Shown here piece by piece: positions 15,464-22,438 of a stretch of DNA of 26,115 nt. Source of the DNA: Pseudomonadota bacterium (GTDB taxonomy: Bacteria; Desulfobacterota; Desulfovibrionia; Desulfovibrionales; Desulfovibrionaceae); contig JAEZMB010000297.1 of assembly GCA_023435825.1 (NCBI GenBank), positions 1 through 26,115 of the forward strand, written 5' to 3'. Position numbers and translations under genes: made by a program. Position 1 is the first letter of the stretch; every line of letters starts with the position of its first letter. A model generated the notes under the pieces. It saw nothing but the letters and a program-made list of their open reading frames with translations, had not been told where the DNA came from and made no database searches.

Positions 15464-15540
15464 TGTCGCGTCCCTTGAAAAATTCATGGATTTAGCCTGG
15501 TCCCGCAAATTCTCCGGCAGGCTTTTCGTGGACGCGACAC
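15463..15540. repeat. 78-bp inverted-repeat element abutting the mgtC-family stop codon (MITE-like)
   Basis: Perfect 11-bp terminal inverted repeats GTGTCGCGTCC (15463-15473) and GGACGCGACAC (15530-15540) enclose 56 nt with no reading frame. The interior is noticeably more AT-rich than its surroundings. No obvious target-site duplication is visible (TA before, GA after). It could be a miniature transposon relic, a long-stem terminator or an IS end remnant. Confidence 0.5.
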
Positions 15541-15621
15541 GAGGGAGGCGTCTGCCGAACGGCGCGGGCCGTGTTGCCCGCCCGCCGGCCTGATGTTGAC
15601 GCCGTCAGCCGAAAATGCCGG

Positions 15622-16137
15622 CTAGCGCACCAGCCGGCGCAGGTCTTTCATCACCAGAAACAGCTGATGCGGGTCGGCCGGGCTGGGGTCGAAGTCGAAC
15701 CGCTCGTAAAAGGCCCGGGCCGCGTCGTCCTTGGCCACGACAAAAAGCGCCCGGATGCCGGCGATGTCCGCCGCCCGGGCCGTGCGCAGCAGCGCATCCT
15801 TCAAAAGCCCCTTGCCGATGCCCTTGCCCTGCTCGGCCACATCCACGGCCAACCGCGCCAGCACCATCACCGGCACGCGGTGGCGGGCCAGCCCCTTGAC
15901 CACCCGCGGCGGCGCGGCCACATGCTCCACCGCCCCCACGGCCAGGCTGTAATAGCCGACCACCACCGTCCCCCGGGCCGCCACATACGTCCGGGCGCTT
16001 TCGGCCCGGGCGCTGGCCAGGGCATGGCGCGTCAGGAACCGGTTGAGCGCCTCATGGCCGCAGTCAAAAGCCGACAGGTCGTGGCCCGCCTCAAGCCGGA
16101 CCACGGGCGCAAGCGGCAGGGCGCGAAAATCGTTCAC
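15622..16137 (-). CDS. GNAT-family toxin, TacT-like tRNA acetyltransferase
   Basis: A 171-residue GCN5-type N-acetyltransferase. By family, TacT-type toxins acetylate aminoacyl-tRNA and stop translation using acetyl-CoA. Visible features: the N-terminal LSAFDCGHEALNRFLTRHAL typical of these toxins, the acetyl-CoA pyrophosphate loop LARLAVDVAEQGKGIGKGLLKDAL (Q/RxxGxG/A), and AFYERFDFDP near the end with the tyrosine usually used in catalysis. It begins with GTG at 16137, overlapping the antitoxin stop by 4 nt (GTGA), as expected for a coupled toxin-antitoxin pair. The gene looks intact. It ends about 80 nt from the inverted-repeat element. Confidence 0.9.
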   Translation of the reverse strand: MNDFRALPLAPVVRLEAGHDLSAFDCGHEALNRFLTRHALASARAESARTYVAARGTVVVGYYSLAVGAVEHVAAPPRVVKGLARHRVPVMVLARLAVDVAEQGKGIGKGLLKDALLRTARAADIAGIRALFVVAKDDAARAFYERFDFDPSPADPHQLFLVMKDLRRLVR

Positions 16138-16412
16138 TCGAAAACGCTCGGGGCACTAAGCAGCGCGGCCAGCCCCGGGCGGGCCTCTTCCGATCCGTCC
16201 AGGGCCGCCTCGAAGGCCGCCCACTGGGCGTCGTCCATGGGAAAAAGCCGCTTTTCGGCCAGCACCTCGGCCGCCTCGGCCAAGGCCACGTCCAGCACGA
16301 ACTGCGTCACCGTCTTGGACCGGGCCGTGGCCGCTTCCTGGAGCAGACGCTTGGCCCCGGTGGTGGTGCGGATGTCGATACGCTCGTTTTTTGCCTGGGT
16401 TCCCGGCTGCAT
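16134..16412 (-). CDS. DUF1778 (TacA-like) ribbon-helix-helix antitoxin
   Basis: A 92-residue antitoxin: NERIDIRTTTGAKRLLQEAATARSKTVTQFVLDVALAEAAEVL is a ribbon-helix-helix DNA-binding domain of the DUF1778 family. The C-terminus (FPMDDAQWAAFEAALDGSEEARPGLAALLS) is the segment that wraps the acetyltransferase toxin and blocks its active site. The ATG at 16412 is chosen from AGAGGAG about 9 nt upstream; a longer frame to 16508 would start inside the promoter. It precedes the toxin, the usual order, and should repress its own promoter at the palindrome centred near 16471. Confidence 0.92.
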   Translation of the reverse strand: MQPGTQAKNERIDIRTTTGAKRLLQEAATARSKTVTQFVLDVALAEAAEVLAEKRLFPMDDAQWAAFEAALDGSEEARPGLAALLSAPSVFE

Positions 16413-16460
16413 GGCTGTTTGCTCCTCTGGGCGGACGCCGTGAGGGATGCACTCCCATCC

Positions 16461-16477
16461 GGACATTGTCCGTACAA
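16461..16477. promoter_or_regulatory. Operator of the tacAT-type operon
   Basis: Two overlapping inverted repeats: GGACATTGTCC (16461-16471) and TTGTCCGTACAA (16466-16477). They start a few bases downstream of the -10 box of the minus-strand promoter, where a ribbon-helix-helix antitoxin would bind. Confidence 0.6.
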
Positions 16478-16480
16478 ACA

Positions 16481-16508
16481 AGTATGCGACAGCGTCCGCC
16501 GTCGTCAA
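16481..16508 (-). promoter_or_regulatory. Promoter of the tacAT-type operon
   Basis: On the minus strand TTGACG (16508-16503), 16 nt, then CATACT (16486-16481). Transcription would start at the operator, about 60 nt before the antitoxin ATG. Confidence 0.5.
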
Positions 16509-16528
16509 TGGTCCCTGGGCATAGTCCC

Positions 16529-16557
16529 TTGACGCCCCCCGCTCCAGCCCCTATGGT
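16529..16557 (+). promoter_or_regulatory. Promoter of the riboswitch-antiporter transcript
   Basis: TTGACG (16529-16534), 17-nt spacer, TATGGT (16552-16557). The predicted start (about 16563-16565) coincides with the first base of the riboswitch P1 stem, which supports both calls. It is divergent from the tacAT-type promoter. Confidence 0.6.
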
Positions 16558-16564
16558 GGCCTTC

Positions 16565-16666
16565 CCAAAGGGGAGTAGCTGTTTCGGGCAGGGTCAACAT
16601 CACTGCGGCACGTCAGCCGCCTGGCCCTGTCGTCGGTCCCTCGGAACCGATCGGCGAGACCTTTGG
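16565..16666 (+). promoter_or_regulatory. yybP-ykoY family riboswitch (Mn2+ sensing)
   Basis: It carries the diagnostic GGGGAGTAGC (16570-16579), then GTCAACATCACTGCGG (16593-16608) and the 3' part CGGCGAGACCTTTGG. A P1 helix CCAAAGG (16565-16571) / CCTTTGG (16660-16666) closes the aptamer. The 3' P1 strand is also part of the terminator stem that follows (16657-16689), so closing P1 would break the terminator. By family knowledge Mn2+ binding stabilises the aptamer, making this an ON switch for the antiporter. The switch logic is inferred from the pairing. Confidence 0.88.
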
Positions 16667-16696
16667 CATGCATGCGCGTGCCAAGGTCTTTTTTTT
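16657..16696 (+). terminator. Riboswitch-controlled intrinsic terminator
   Basis: AGACCTTTGGCA (16657-16668) pairs with TGCCAAGGTCT (16679-16689) with one bulged T and a 10-nt loop, followed by seven Ts (16690-16696). It overlaps the 3' strand of riboswitch P1, so the two structures exclude each other. Confidence 0.85.
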
Positions 16697-16722
16697 GGCC
16701 GCGTCAACACCGAGGAGATCCC

Positions 16723-17946
16723 ATGAAAAAATTGCTCCCCCTGTACATTGCCGTGGCCGCCACCCTGCCCGGGTTGGCCTGCTTCCTGCTCTCCATCCAC
16801 CCCTCGCCGCCGGCCACCGCCGCCATCGCCGGCGCGGCCATCCTGGGCGCGTCGTTTCTGCTGTTGTGGGCCTGCGACGTGGCCCAAAACGACATCCCCC
16901 AGGCGCTTGCCCTGGCCGTGGTCGCGCTGATTGCCGTTTTGCCCGAATACGCCGTGGACATGTATTTCACCTGGATGGCCGGCAAGAACCCGAATTCCGA
17001 CTACGCCCACTTCGCCATCGCCAACATGACCGGGGCCAACCGGCTGCTGATCGGCGTGGCCTGGACCCTGGTCGCCTTCCTGATCTGGTGGCGCACCAGA
17101 AAGCCCGTCATCCTGGAGGGCGAACGCCGCATCGACGTGCTGTTCCTGGGTCTGGCCACGGCCTACGCCATCTCCATCCCCCTGTCCGGGTCGCTGACCT
17201 GGGTGGACGGCGCGGTGCTCATCGGCCTTTATGTCGTCTATATCGTCATCGCCGCCCGGCGCGAATGCGAGGAACCTGAGCTTGAGGGCGTGGCCTGCGT
17301 CATCGGCGGGCTGCCCCGGGGCCTTCGCCGCCTCTCGACGCTCGCCCTGTTTCTCTTCGCCGCCGGCGTCATCGTGGCCAATGCCGAGGCCTTCAGCGAG
17401 GGTCTCGTCGCCACCGGCCGCATCTTCGGGGTCAACGAATTCCTGCTGGTCCAGTGGCTGGCCCCCATCGCCTCGGAAGCCCCGGAGGTCATCGTGGCGG
17501 TCATGTTCGCCCTGCGTGGCATGGGCGGGCTGGCCCTGGGGAGCCTTATTTCCTCCAAGCTCAACCAGTGGACGCTGCTGGTCGGCATGATCCCCGGCGT
17601 CTACGGCGTGTCCTCGGGCAGCTTTGCCGTGCCCATTCCCCTGGACGGCCTGCAGATGCACGAGATCATGCTGACCGCCGCCCAGTCGCTGCTGGCCGTG
17701 GGCTTGCTCGCCGGCCTGCGCCTGGACATCCGGGGCGCGCTGCTCCTTTTCGGCCTGTTCCTCGGCCAGTTCCTGGCCCCGGCCGTGCCCGAGAGCTTCT
17801 GGGCCCTCTTCCCGGGCCATCTGGACGGCAACGAGGTACACTTCCTCTTCACCTTCCTGTATATCGGGGTCTTCGCCCTCATGCTGCCGCGCACCGGCCG
17901 CCATCTGCTGGCCCTTGTCCGCCCCGCGCGCCATAGCGCCTCTTGA
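16723..17946 (+). CDS. Sodium/calcium exchanger-type (CaCA superfamily) cation antiporter
   Basis: A 407-residue inner-membrane protein with about ten or eleven hydrophobic segments. The two alpha repeats are visible: ALAVVALIAVLPEYAVDMYFTWMAG with ANMTGANRLLIG in the first half, and QWLAPIASEAPEVIVAVMFALRGMGGLALGSLISSKLNQWTLLVGMIPGVYG in the second. The acidic residues in LPEYAVD and SEAPE are the usual ion ligands. It probably exports a divalent cation against Na+ or H+. Because a manganese-type riboswitch controls it, Mn2+ efflux is a reasonable guess, though Ca2+ is the family's classic substrate. The ATG at 16723 follows GAGGAG (16712-16717); an upstream ATG at 16663 lies inside the terminator and is rejected. 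Confidence 0.88.
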   Translation: MKKLLPLYIAVAATLPGLACFLLSIHPSPPATAAIAGAAILGASFLLLWACDVAQNDIPQALALAVVALIAVLPEYAVDMYFTWMAGKNPNSDYAHFAIANMTGANRLLIGVAWTLVAFLIWWRTRKPVILEGERRIDVLFLGLATAYAISIPLSGSLTWVDGAVLIGLYVVYIVIAARRECEEPELEGVACVIGGLPRGLRRLSTLALFLFAAGVIVANAEAFSEGLVATGRIFGVNEFLLVQWLAPIASEAPEVIVAVMFALRGMGGLALGSLISSKLNQWTLLVGMIPGVYGVSSGSFAVPIPLDGLQMHEIMLTAAQSLLAVGLLAGLRLDIRGALLLFGLFLGQFLAPAVPESFWALFPGHLDGNEVHFLFTFLYIGVFALMLPRTGRHLLALVRPARHSAS

Positions 17947-17977
17947 CGCCGGGCCGGCCCGGCCCTATGGAACCCGC

Positions 17978-18004
17978 CCGCCCCGGAGCAGCCCTCCGGG
18001 GCGG
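17978..18004 (+). other. GC hairpin between the antiporter and TRIC-like genes
   Basis: A perfect 10-bp stem CCGCCCCGGA (17978-17987) / TCCGGGGCGG (17995-18004) with a 7-nt loop and no T-tract. It may stabilise the 3' end of the antiporter mRNA or be a weak terminator. Confidence 0.45.
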
Positions 18005-18030
18005 GAACCGCCGCCAGGAGGTCCGCCGCC

Positions 18031-18693
18031 ATGGACCAGACGTTCGCCCTGCCCATCTACCTCGACCTGTTCGCCGTGTTCCTCATGGCCGCCACCGGGG
18101 CCATCGAGGCCATCCGCCGCGAGTTCGACCTCGTGGGGCTGCTTGGCCTGTCCTTTGCCACGGGCGTGGGCGGGGCGCTCATACGCGACGGCATCTTCCT
18201 CCAGGCCGGCGTGCCGGCCGTGGTGCGCAACCAGGACTATCTCTACGCCGTAGCCGGCGCGGCCGTTGCTTGCCTCATCTTTGGCCGCCGGGCTGTGTTG
18301 TCCGAGCGTTTCGTGGCCCTGGTCGACGCCGCCGCCCTGGGGGCCTACGCCGTGGTCGGCATGGAGAAATCCCTGGCCTTTGGCCTGGATTTCGCCCCGG
18401 CCGTGCTGGTGGGCACGGTCAACGCCTGCGGCGGCGGCATCCTGCGCGACGTGCTCATGCGCGAGGAGCCCATGGTGTTTCGGCCGGGCCAGTTCTACGG
18501 CCTGGCCGCCCTGCTGGGCTGTCTGACCTACCCCTTCCTGCGCCAGACCTTCGGCCTGCCGCCGCTCACCTCGGCCTTGGTCACCATCGCCTTCACCTTT
18601 TTGCTGCGCGTCCTGGCCATCACCCGCAACTGGCGCACCGTCCCCGTGCGCGACCATGGCCTGTTTCGCCGCCGCAATCCCCCCGTGGCTTGA
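18031..18693 (+). CDS. TRIC-like cation channel family protein (UPF0126/YicG)
   Basis: A 220-residue inner-membrane protein with about seven hydrophobic segments and two homologous UPF0126 units: LDLFAVFLMAATGAIEAIRREFDLVGLLGLSFATGVGGALIRD and VDAAALGAYAVVGMEKSLAFGLDFAPAVLVGTVNACGGGILRD. The paired GG-LIRD and GGGILRD motifs are the family signature. Prokaryotic TRIC proteins form trimeric monovalent-cation channels; in other bacteria the role is little known. The ATG at 18031 follows GGAGG at about 9 nt. It lies 84 nt after the antiporter, so shared control by the riboswitch is possible, subject to the hairpin between. Part of the next gene's candidate promoter overlaps its stop codon. Confidence 0.9.
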   Translation: MDQTFALPIYLDLFAVFLMAATGAIEAIRREFDLVGLLGLSFATGVGGALIRDGIFLQAGVPAVVRNQDYLYAVAGAAVACLIFGRRAVLSERFVALVDAAALGAYAVVGMEKSLAFGLDFAPAVLVGTVNACGGGILRDVLMREEPMVFRPGQFYGLAALLGCLTYPFLRQTFGLPPLTSALVTIAFTFLLRVLAITRNWRTVPVRDHGLFRRRNPPVA

Positions 18694-18720
18694 CGCCGCC
18701 TCCCCGGCTGCGTCTATAAA
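18690..18720 (+). promoter_or_regulatory. Candidate promoter of the HAD hydrolase gene
   Basis: TTGACG (18690-18695, overlapping the TRIC-like gene stop) and TATAAA (18715-18720), spacing 19 nt, or 17 nt if TCTATA (18713-18718) is used. It lies about 50 nt before the start codon. Confidence 0.4.
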
Positions 18721-18771
18721 GGATGAGGGTCCGCGAGTGGCGGCCCCATCCGCAAGCCAAGGGGAATGTCC

Positions 18772-19410
18772 GTGAAACGACCCATCACCACGCTTTTGTG
18801 CGACGTCGGCGGCGTCATGCTCACCAACGGCTGGGACCGGCAGGCCCGGGCCGAGGCGGCCAAGCGGTTTGGCCTGGACGCGGCCGAGACCGACGAACGC
18901 CACCACCTCACCTTCGATGCCTACGAAGAGGGCAAGCTCTCCCTGGACGAGTATCTCGACCGCACGGTGTTTTACGCGCCGCGTTCCTTTGACAAGGCGA
19001 CCTTCCGGGATTTCATGCTGTCGCGCAGCGCGCCGCTGTCCGACATGCTGGCCTACGTGCGCGGCCTCAAGGCCAAACACGGCATCCGGGTCGTGGTGGT
19101 CAACAACGAGGGCCGCGAACTCAACGAGTACCGCATCCGGGCCTTCGGCCTGGGCTGTTTTGTCGATGCCTTCGTGTCCTCGTGTTTCGTGGGCATGCGC
19201 AAGCCCGACGCCGGCATTTTCCGCCTGGCCCTGGACGTGGCCCAGTGCGCCCCGGCCGACGCGGTCTACATCGACGACCGGGGGCTTTTCGTGGAAGTGG
19301 CCGCGACCCTTGGCGTTCGCGGCGTGGTCCACCGCGACGCGGCCTCCACGGCCCGGGAGTTGGAGGCCATGGGCGGTTTCGGGGCCGTGTGCGCCGGCGG
19401 CGAGGGCTGA
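18772..19410 (+). CDS. HAD-superfamily hydrolase, YihX-like phosphatase group
   Basis: About 212 residues. HAD motif I is LLCDVGGVML, motif II VVVVNNEGRELNEYR, motif III GMRKPDAGIF (Lys), motif IV VYIDDRG (Asp-Asp). Motif I has D-V-G instead of the common D-x-D, a pattern known from the YihX/epoxide-hydrolase-N-terminal branch, whose members act on sugar phosphates, so activity is plausible. The cap is small and helical (HHLTFDAYEEGKLSLDEYLDRTV). Two starts compete: ATG at 18766 touches the AAGGGGA ribosome site (18759-18765) directly, while in-frame GTG at 18772 has normal spacing. I chose GTG; the difference is two residues. It follows the TRIC-like gene. Confidence 0.87.
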   Translation: MKRPITTLLCDVGGVMLTNGWDRQARAEAAKRFGLDAAETDERHHLTFDAYEEGKLSLDEYLDRTVFYAPRSFDKATFRDFMLSRSAPLSDMLAYVRGLKAKHGIRVVVVNNEGRELNEYRIRAFGLGCFVDAFVSSCFVGMRKPDAGIFRLALDVAQCAPADAVYIDDRGLFVEVAATLGVRGVVHRDAASTARELEAMGGFGAVCAGGEG

Positions 19411-19653
19411 ACGCGCCGCCCGGATTCATGGGACAGCCCCCGACGCGTGGTCCCTGACGCCCTTGGGCGGCGGACAAGGCGGATCGGTTCGGGATGGCCT
19501 CGGCGCCCCGGACGCGGCCCATGGAGCCGACGCCGTGGCCCAGACCGTCACATTCGCCCAGCCCGGCCGGGGCTTCCCAGGCCGTCCTAATTCCGGTACG
19601 AGGCGGGGGCAAATTGTCCGGCCACGCGCCGGCAGTCTCAAGGAGTCACGAAC

Positions 19654-20016
19654 ATGACCAAGATCGCCATTCCCTCCCGCGACGGGCAGGTGGACGAGCA
19701 TTTCGGCCACTGCGGCTATTTCACGGTGCTGACCATCGGCCCGGACAAGGCCGTCGTCGCCGAGGAGACCTTTGCCCCGCCGGCCGAATGCGGCTGCAAG
19801 TCCAATCTGGTCAACGATTTGCTCGCCATGGGCGTCACGGCGCTGATCGCCGGCAACATGGGCCAGGGCGCGGTCAACAAGCTGCGCCAGTCCGGCATGA
19901 CCGTGGTGCGCGGCGCGTCCGGCCCGGTCCACGAGGCGGCGGCGGCGTTTCTGGCCGGCACGCTCAAGGACCGCGACGAACTGTGCACGGCCCACGGACA
20001 CACCTGTTTGCATTAG
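19654..20016 (+). CDS. NifX/NifB-type dinitrogenase iron-molybdenum cofactor family protein
   Basis: A 120-residue stand-alone domain of the Nitro_FeMo-Co (NifX, NifY, NafY, C-terminal NifB) family. The fold signatures are MTKIAIPSRDGQVDEHFGHCGYFTVLTIG at the start and GVTALIAGNMGQGAVNKLRQSGMTVVRGASGPVHEAAAAFLAG in the middle. It contains Cys/His residues that could hold a metal cluster (FGHCGYF, AECGCKS, and the C-terminal CTAHGHTC). Many sulfate reducers have several such small proteins outside nif operons, some linked to Fe-S or molybdenum handling, so nitrogen fixation cannot be claimed. The ATG at 19654 follows AAGGAG. No nif gene is nearby. Confidence 0.88.
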   Translation: MTKIAIPSRDGQVDEHFGHCGYFTVLTIGPDKAVVAEETFAPPAECGCKSNLVNDLLAMGVTALIAGNMGQGAVNKLRQSGMTVVRGASGPVHEAAAAFLAGTLKDRDELCTAHGHTCLH

Positions 20017-20166
20017 GCGCGCCCCTCTGGCTACGCCGAAACCTTCGTCCCGGCGCGGCCGGTTCCCTGGCGAAAAGCCGCCCGGAGAGCCGGCTGCGCC
20101 GGGGCCGCGACGCAACCGGATTTGCAGCGCTCCCCGCGAGCATCTGGCAAGGCGACAGGCTCCGGC

Positions 20167-21018
20167 ATGAAAGACACCGCGCATTTTTGGATCGAGCCGG
20201 ATTTGGGTGGGTTGGAATGCCTGCGCGCCACCTACGTCAAGCACGCCTTCGCACCCCATGCCCATGAAACCTTCGCCATAGGCGTCATTGAAGCCGGCGC
20301 GCAACGCGTTCGCCATCGGGGAAGCCACGAGGTCATGCCTCCCCAAACCGTCTGCGTCATCAATCCCGGCGAGTTGCACACCGGCCAGGCGGCCACCGAC
20401 GCAGGCTGGACCTATTCCATGATATATCCCCAGCCGTCGCTGCTGGCGGACGTCGCGGCGCAATTGCGGGACGCCAGCGGCGGGATGCCGTTTTGCCGTG
20501 ATCTGGTGAACCGCGACGACCGGCTGGTCGATGCCTTTTTGCATTTCCACGCGGCCCTGCGCTCTGGCGAGGCCAGCCGGCTGGCCAAACAAACCTTGCT
20601 CTCGGACGTGCTGGCCGCCCTTGTGGCGCGTCACGCCCAGGTCCGGCCCCGCCCGGAACCGGACGGCGCGTCCCGGCCCGAGATACTGCGGGCGCGGGAC
20701 TATCTGCGGGAGCATTACGCCCAGGCCGTGAGCCTGGACCAGCTCGCCGCCTTGGCCGGCATGAGTCCCTTCCACTTTGCCCGGAGCTTCCGCAAGGTAG
20801 TGGGCCTTGCTCCCCACGCCTACCTGCTCCAGCGCCGCATCGCCGAGGCCAAGCGCCTGCTCGTCGGCGGCGCGTCCATCGCCCAGACCGCCTTTGCCTG
20901 CGGATTTACGGACCAAAGCCATCTGACCAACCGCTTCCGGGCCGTCCTTGGCGTCACGCCAGGGCAGTACCGCCAGACGCGCAAGAATTTGCAAGACGGA
21001 AAACGCGAAGAAGCCTAA
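20167..21018 (+). CDS. AraC-family transcriptional regulator
   Basis: A 283-residue regulator. The N-terminal about 90 residues are an AraC-type cupin sensing domain (FAPHAHETFAIGVIEAGAQRVRHRGSHEVMPPQTVCVINPGELHTG). The C-terminal 100 residues carry the two helix-turn-helix units: SLDQLAALAGMSPFHFARSFRKVVG and SIAQTAFACGFTDQSHLTNRFRAVLGVTPGQYR, the latter matching the family signature closely. The ATG at 20167 has only a weak ribosome site (AAGG at about 17 nt), so the start is moderately certain. The EamA transporter gene starts 27 nt after the stop, so the regulator probably shares its transcript and controls the exporter in response to its substrate (inference). Confidence 0.93.
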   Translation: MKDTAHFWIEPDLGGLECLRATYVKHAFAPHAHETFAIGVIEAGAQRVRHRGSHEVMPPQTVCVINPGELHTGQAATDAGWTYSMIYPQPSLLADVAAQLRDASGGMPFCRDLVNRDDRLVDAFLHFHAALRSGEASRLAKQTLLSDVLAALVARHAQVRPRPEPDGASRPEILRARDYLREHYAQAVSLDQLAALAGMSPFHFARSFRKVVGLAPHAYLLQRRIAEAKRLLVGGASIAQTAFACGFTDQSHLTNRFRAVLGVTPGQYRQTRKNLQDGKREEA

Positions 21019-21045
21019 CCACCTGCCGCATCGCAGGAGGTCACC

Positions 21046-21933
21046 ATGCGCGGATTTTCCGGTCTTGTGGGCAAGTCGCCTTATTTTTGGTTGTTTATCC
21101 TCGGCGGCCTGTGGGGAGCCAATTTCTTGTTCATGAAGTACGCCGCCGGGCTTGGCGCGACGAGAATCGTCTGGCTCAGGCTCTTTTTCGGCGCGGCGGC
21201 CCTGACGCCCTTCCTGCCGTCGGCTTTTCGGGCCGCCGCTAAAACGCCCCGCCTGTGGCTGCATGTGCTGGTCATGAGCCTGGCCGCCAATGTGCTCACC
21301 TTCCACTGCTTCATGGAAGGGACCAAGCGCCTGGGCGCGGGGCTGGCCGGCGTCATCAGCGGCTCCGTGCCGCTCATGACCGCCCTGCTCGCCGCCGCGT
21401 TCCTGCCCGGCGAACGGCTTGGTCCCCGACGCGCCCTGGCCCTGGGCCTCAGTTTCGCGGGCATCGTGGTCATCCTGGAGCCGTGGCACGGCCTGCCTGC
21501 CGAAGCGCTGACCGGAACCGCCGCCATGTTTCTCGGGGCCTTGGGCTATGCCGTGGCCTTCGTCTACGCCAGACGCTTCCTGACTCCCGGCGGCATCTCC
21601 CCCCTGGGCCTGGCCGCCCTGCAAATGGCCATGGCCGCCGCCCTTTATGCCCCGCTGACGGACTGGACCGGCATGGCCAGCCTGCCCTGGACGCCGGAAA
21701 CGGCGGCCAGCGTCATCCTGGGCCTGGGTGCGTTGGGAGCCGGCGCGGCGTATGTGATCTACTACGCCCTTATCGAGGCCATCGGCGCTGTCGCGGCGTC
21801 CTCGGTCAGTTATCTGCCTCCCCTCGTGGCTCTGGCCCTGGGCGGGTTGTTTCTGGGCGAACCGATCCACGCCAGCCAGCTCGCGGGCGTGTCGCTGGTG
21901 TTGGGGGGCATTTTTCTGCTGCGCGCGGGTTAG
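21046..21933 (+). CDS. EamA/DMT-superfamily drug or metabolite exporter
   Basis: A 295-residue inner-membrane protein with ten hydrophobic segments arranged as two EamA repeats. Repeat one begins FWLFILGGLWGANFLFMKYAAGLGATRIVWLRLFFGAAAL, the classic DMT start; repeat two includes FLGALGYAVAFVYARRF and ends SSVSYLPPLVALALGGLFLGEPIHASQLAGVSLVLGGIFLLR, a typical YdcZ/RhaT-like C-terminus. It likely exports an amino acid, nucleoside or small metabolite; the substrate is unknown. The ATG follows GGAGG at 6 nt. It forms a tight pair with the upstream AraC regulator. Confidence 0.93.
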   Translation: MRGFSGLVGKSPYFWLFILGGLWGANFLFMKYAAGLGATRIVWLRLFFGAAALTPFLPSAFRAAAKTPRLWLHVLVMSLAANVLTFHCFMEGTKRLGAGLAGVISGSVPLMTALLAAAFLPGERLGPRRALALGLSFAGIVVILEPWHGLPAEALTGTAAMFLGALGYAVAFVYARRFLTPGGISPLGLAALQMAMAAALYAPLTDWTGMASLPWTPETAASVILGLGALGAGAAYVIYYALIEAIGAVAASSVSYLPPLVALALGGLFLGEPIHASQLAGVSLVLGGIFLLRAG

Positions 21934-22063
21934 GACGCCAGTTTCGGCCTCCACGAACAAAAGCATAACCTGCCAAAATAACTAATTTTATCAACACAAG
22001 GTGATGACTGAAGAAGTTCCTAAACTTCCCAACCCGCCAACATCGCGCCGTTTTTTGCCTCGA
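21934..22063 (+). other. AT-rich spacer before the cobalamin riboswitch
   Basis: No gene is supported here. The stretch is AT-rich compared with its flanks and contains one small hairpin, GAAGTT/AACTTC, at about 22012-22027. A frame starting at ATG 22001 runs into the riboswitch and is not credible. Confidence 0.4.
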
Positions 22064-22092
22064 TTGACTCTTTCGCCGCATCCTCGCATATA
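22064..22092 (+). promoter_or_regulatory. Candidate promoter of the riboswitch-nrdD transcript
   Basis: TTGACT (22064-22069), 17-nt spacer, CATATA (22087-22092; alternative TATATG 22089-22094). Transcription would start near 22100, a few bases before the riboswitch P1 stem at 22106. Confidence 0.5.
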
Positions 22093-22105
22093 TGCTGGCG
22101 ACGTT

Positions 22106-22307
22106 GGCGTTGGCCCGCCCCGCCCCAGGCGGCGGCGGGCAGCCGTAAGAGGGAATCCGGTGCAAGTCCGGAACTGCCCCGCAGCGGTAAGCGAAAACGA
22201 ACCCCGCAACCAGGCACTGGGCGACACCCGCCCGGGAAGCCGCGGGAACTAGGAAACCGGCCCACACCGGGCCGACGCGTTCGCAAGTCCGAACACCTGC
22301 CGACGCC
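22106..22307 (+). promoter_or_regulatory. Cobalamin (AdoCbl) riboswitch upstream of nrdD
   Basis: The conserved core GGGAATCCGGTGCAAGTCCG and GAACTGCCCCGCAGCGGTAA is at about 22150-22193. Further family elements are GGGAAGCCGCGGG and the 3' GCAAGTCCGAACACCTGCC (about 22282-22300). A closing P1 helix GGCGTTGGC (22106-22114) / GCCGACGCC (22299-22307) pairs over 9 bp with one G-U. By family knowledge AdoCbl binding lowers expression of the downstream gene, here the B12-independent class III ribonucleotide reductase. Confidence 0.93.
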
Positions 22308-22329
22308 CGCCGGACGCATCCGTCCGGCG
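22308..22329 (+). other. GC hairpin immediately after the cobalamin aptamer
   Basis: A perfect 9-bp stem CGCCGGACG (22308-22316) / CGTCCGGCG (22321-22329) with a 4-nt loop directly abuts the aptamer P1. It has no T-tract, so simple termination is unlikely. It may be part of the expression platform. Confidence 0.45.
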
Positions 22330-22405
22330 CATGAACCAGGGAGCCTCGCGGGAGGGCTGCCCGGCCTGCCGTTTCGCGCCATGCGTTTTACGGCCGCCGT
22401 CGCCC

Positions 22406-22438
22406 CTCCCCTGCCCGACGACAGTCCTGCCCAGGGAG
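22406..22438 (+). promoter_or_regulatory. Possible ribosome-site-masking hairpin of nrdD
   Basis: CTCCCCTG (22406-22413) can pair, with one bulged C, to CAGGGAG (22432-22438), the nrdD ribosome-binding site 6 nt before the ATG. This would allow translational control by the riboswitch. No T-tract terminator is visible in the leader, which is consistent with this. Confidence 0.35.

Noticed and set aside
16600..17934. A 444-codon minus-strand frame opposite the cation antiporter
   Set aside because: Low-complexity Gly/Gln/Asp/His shadow of a membrane-protein gene, and it covers the riboswitch terminator.
18772..19410. The missing second Asp in HAD motif I (D-V-G) as evidence of an inactive enzyme
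   Set aside because: The same D-x-G pattern is normal in the active YihX-like branch, and the other three motifs are intact.
19426..21966. An 846-codon open frame on the minus strand opposite the NifX-like, AraC and EamA genes
   Set aside because: Composition is Gly/Gln/His/Arg-rich with no domain, it spans three well-supported plus-strand genes, and it is the usual antisense shadow of high-GC coding DNA.
22001..22252. A short plus-strand frame starting ATGACTGAAGAAG with AAGG before it
   Set aside because: It runs straight through the nrdD promoter and into the conserved core of the cobalamin riboswitch.
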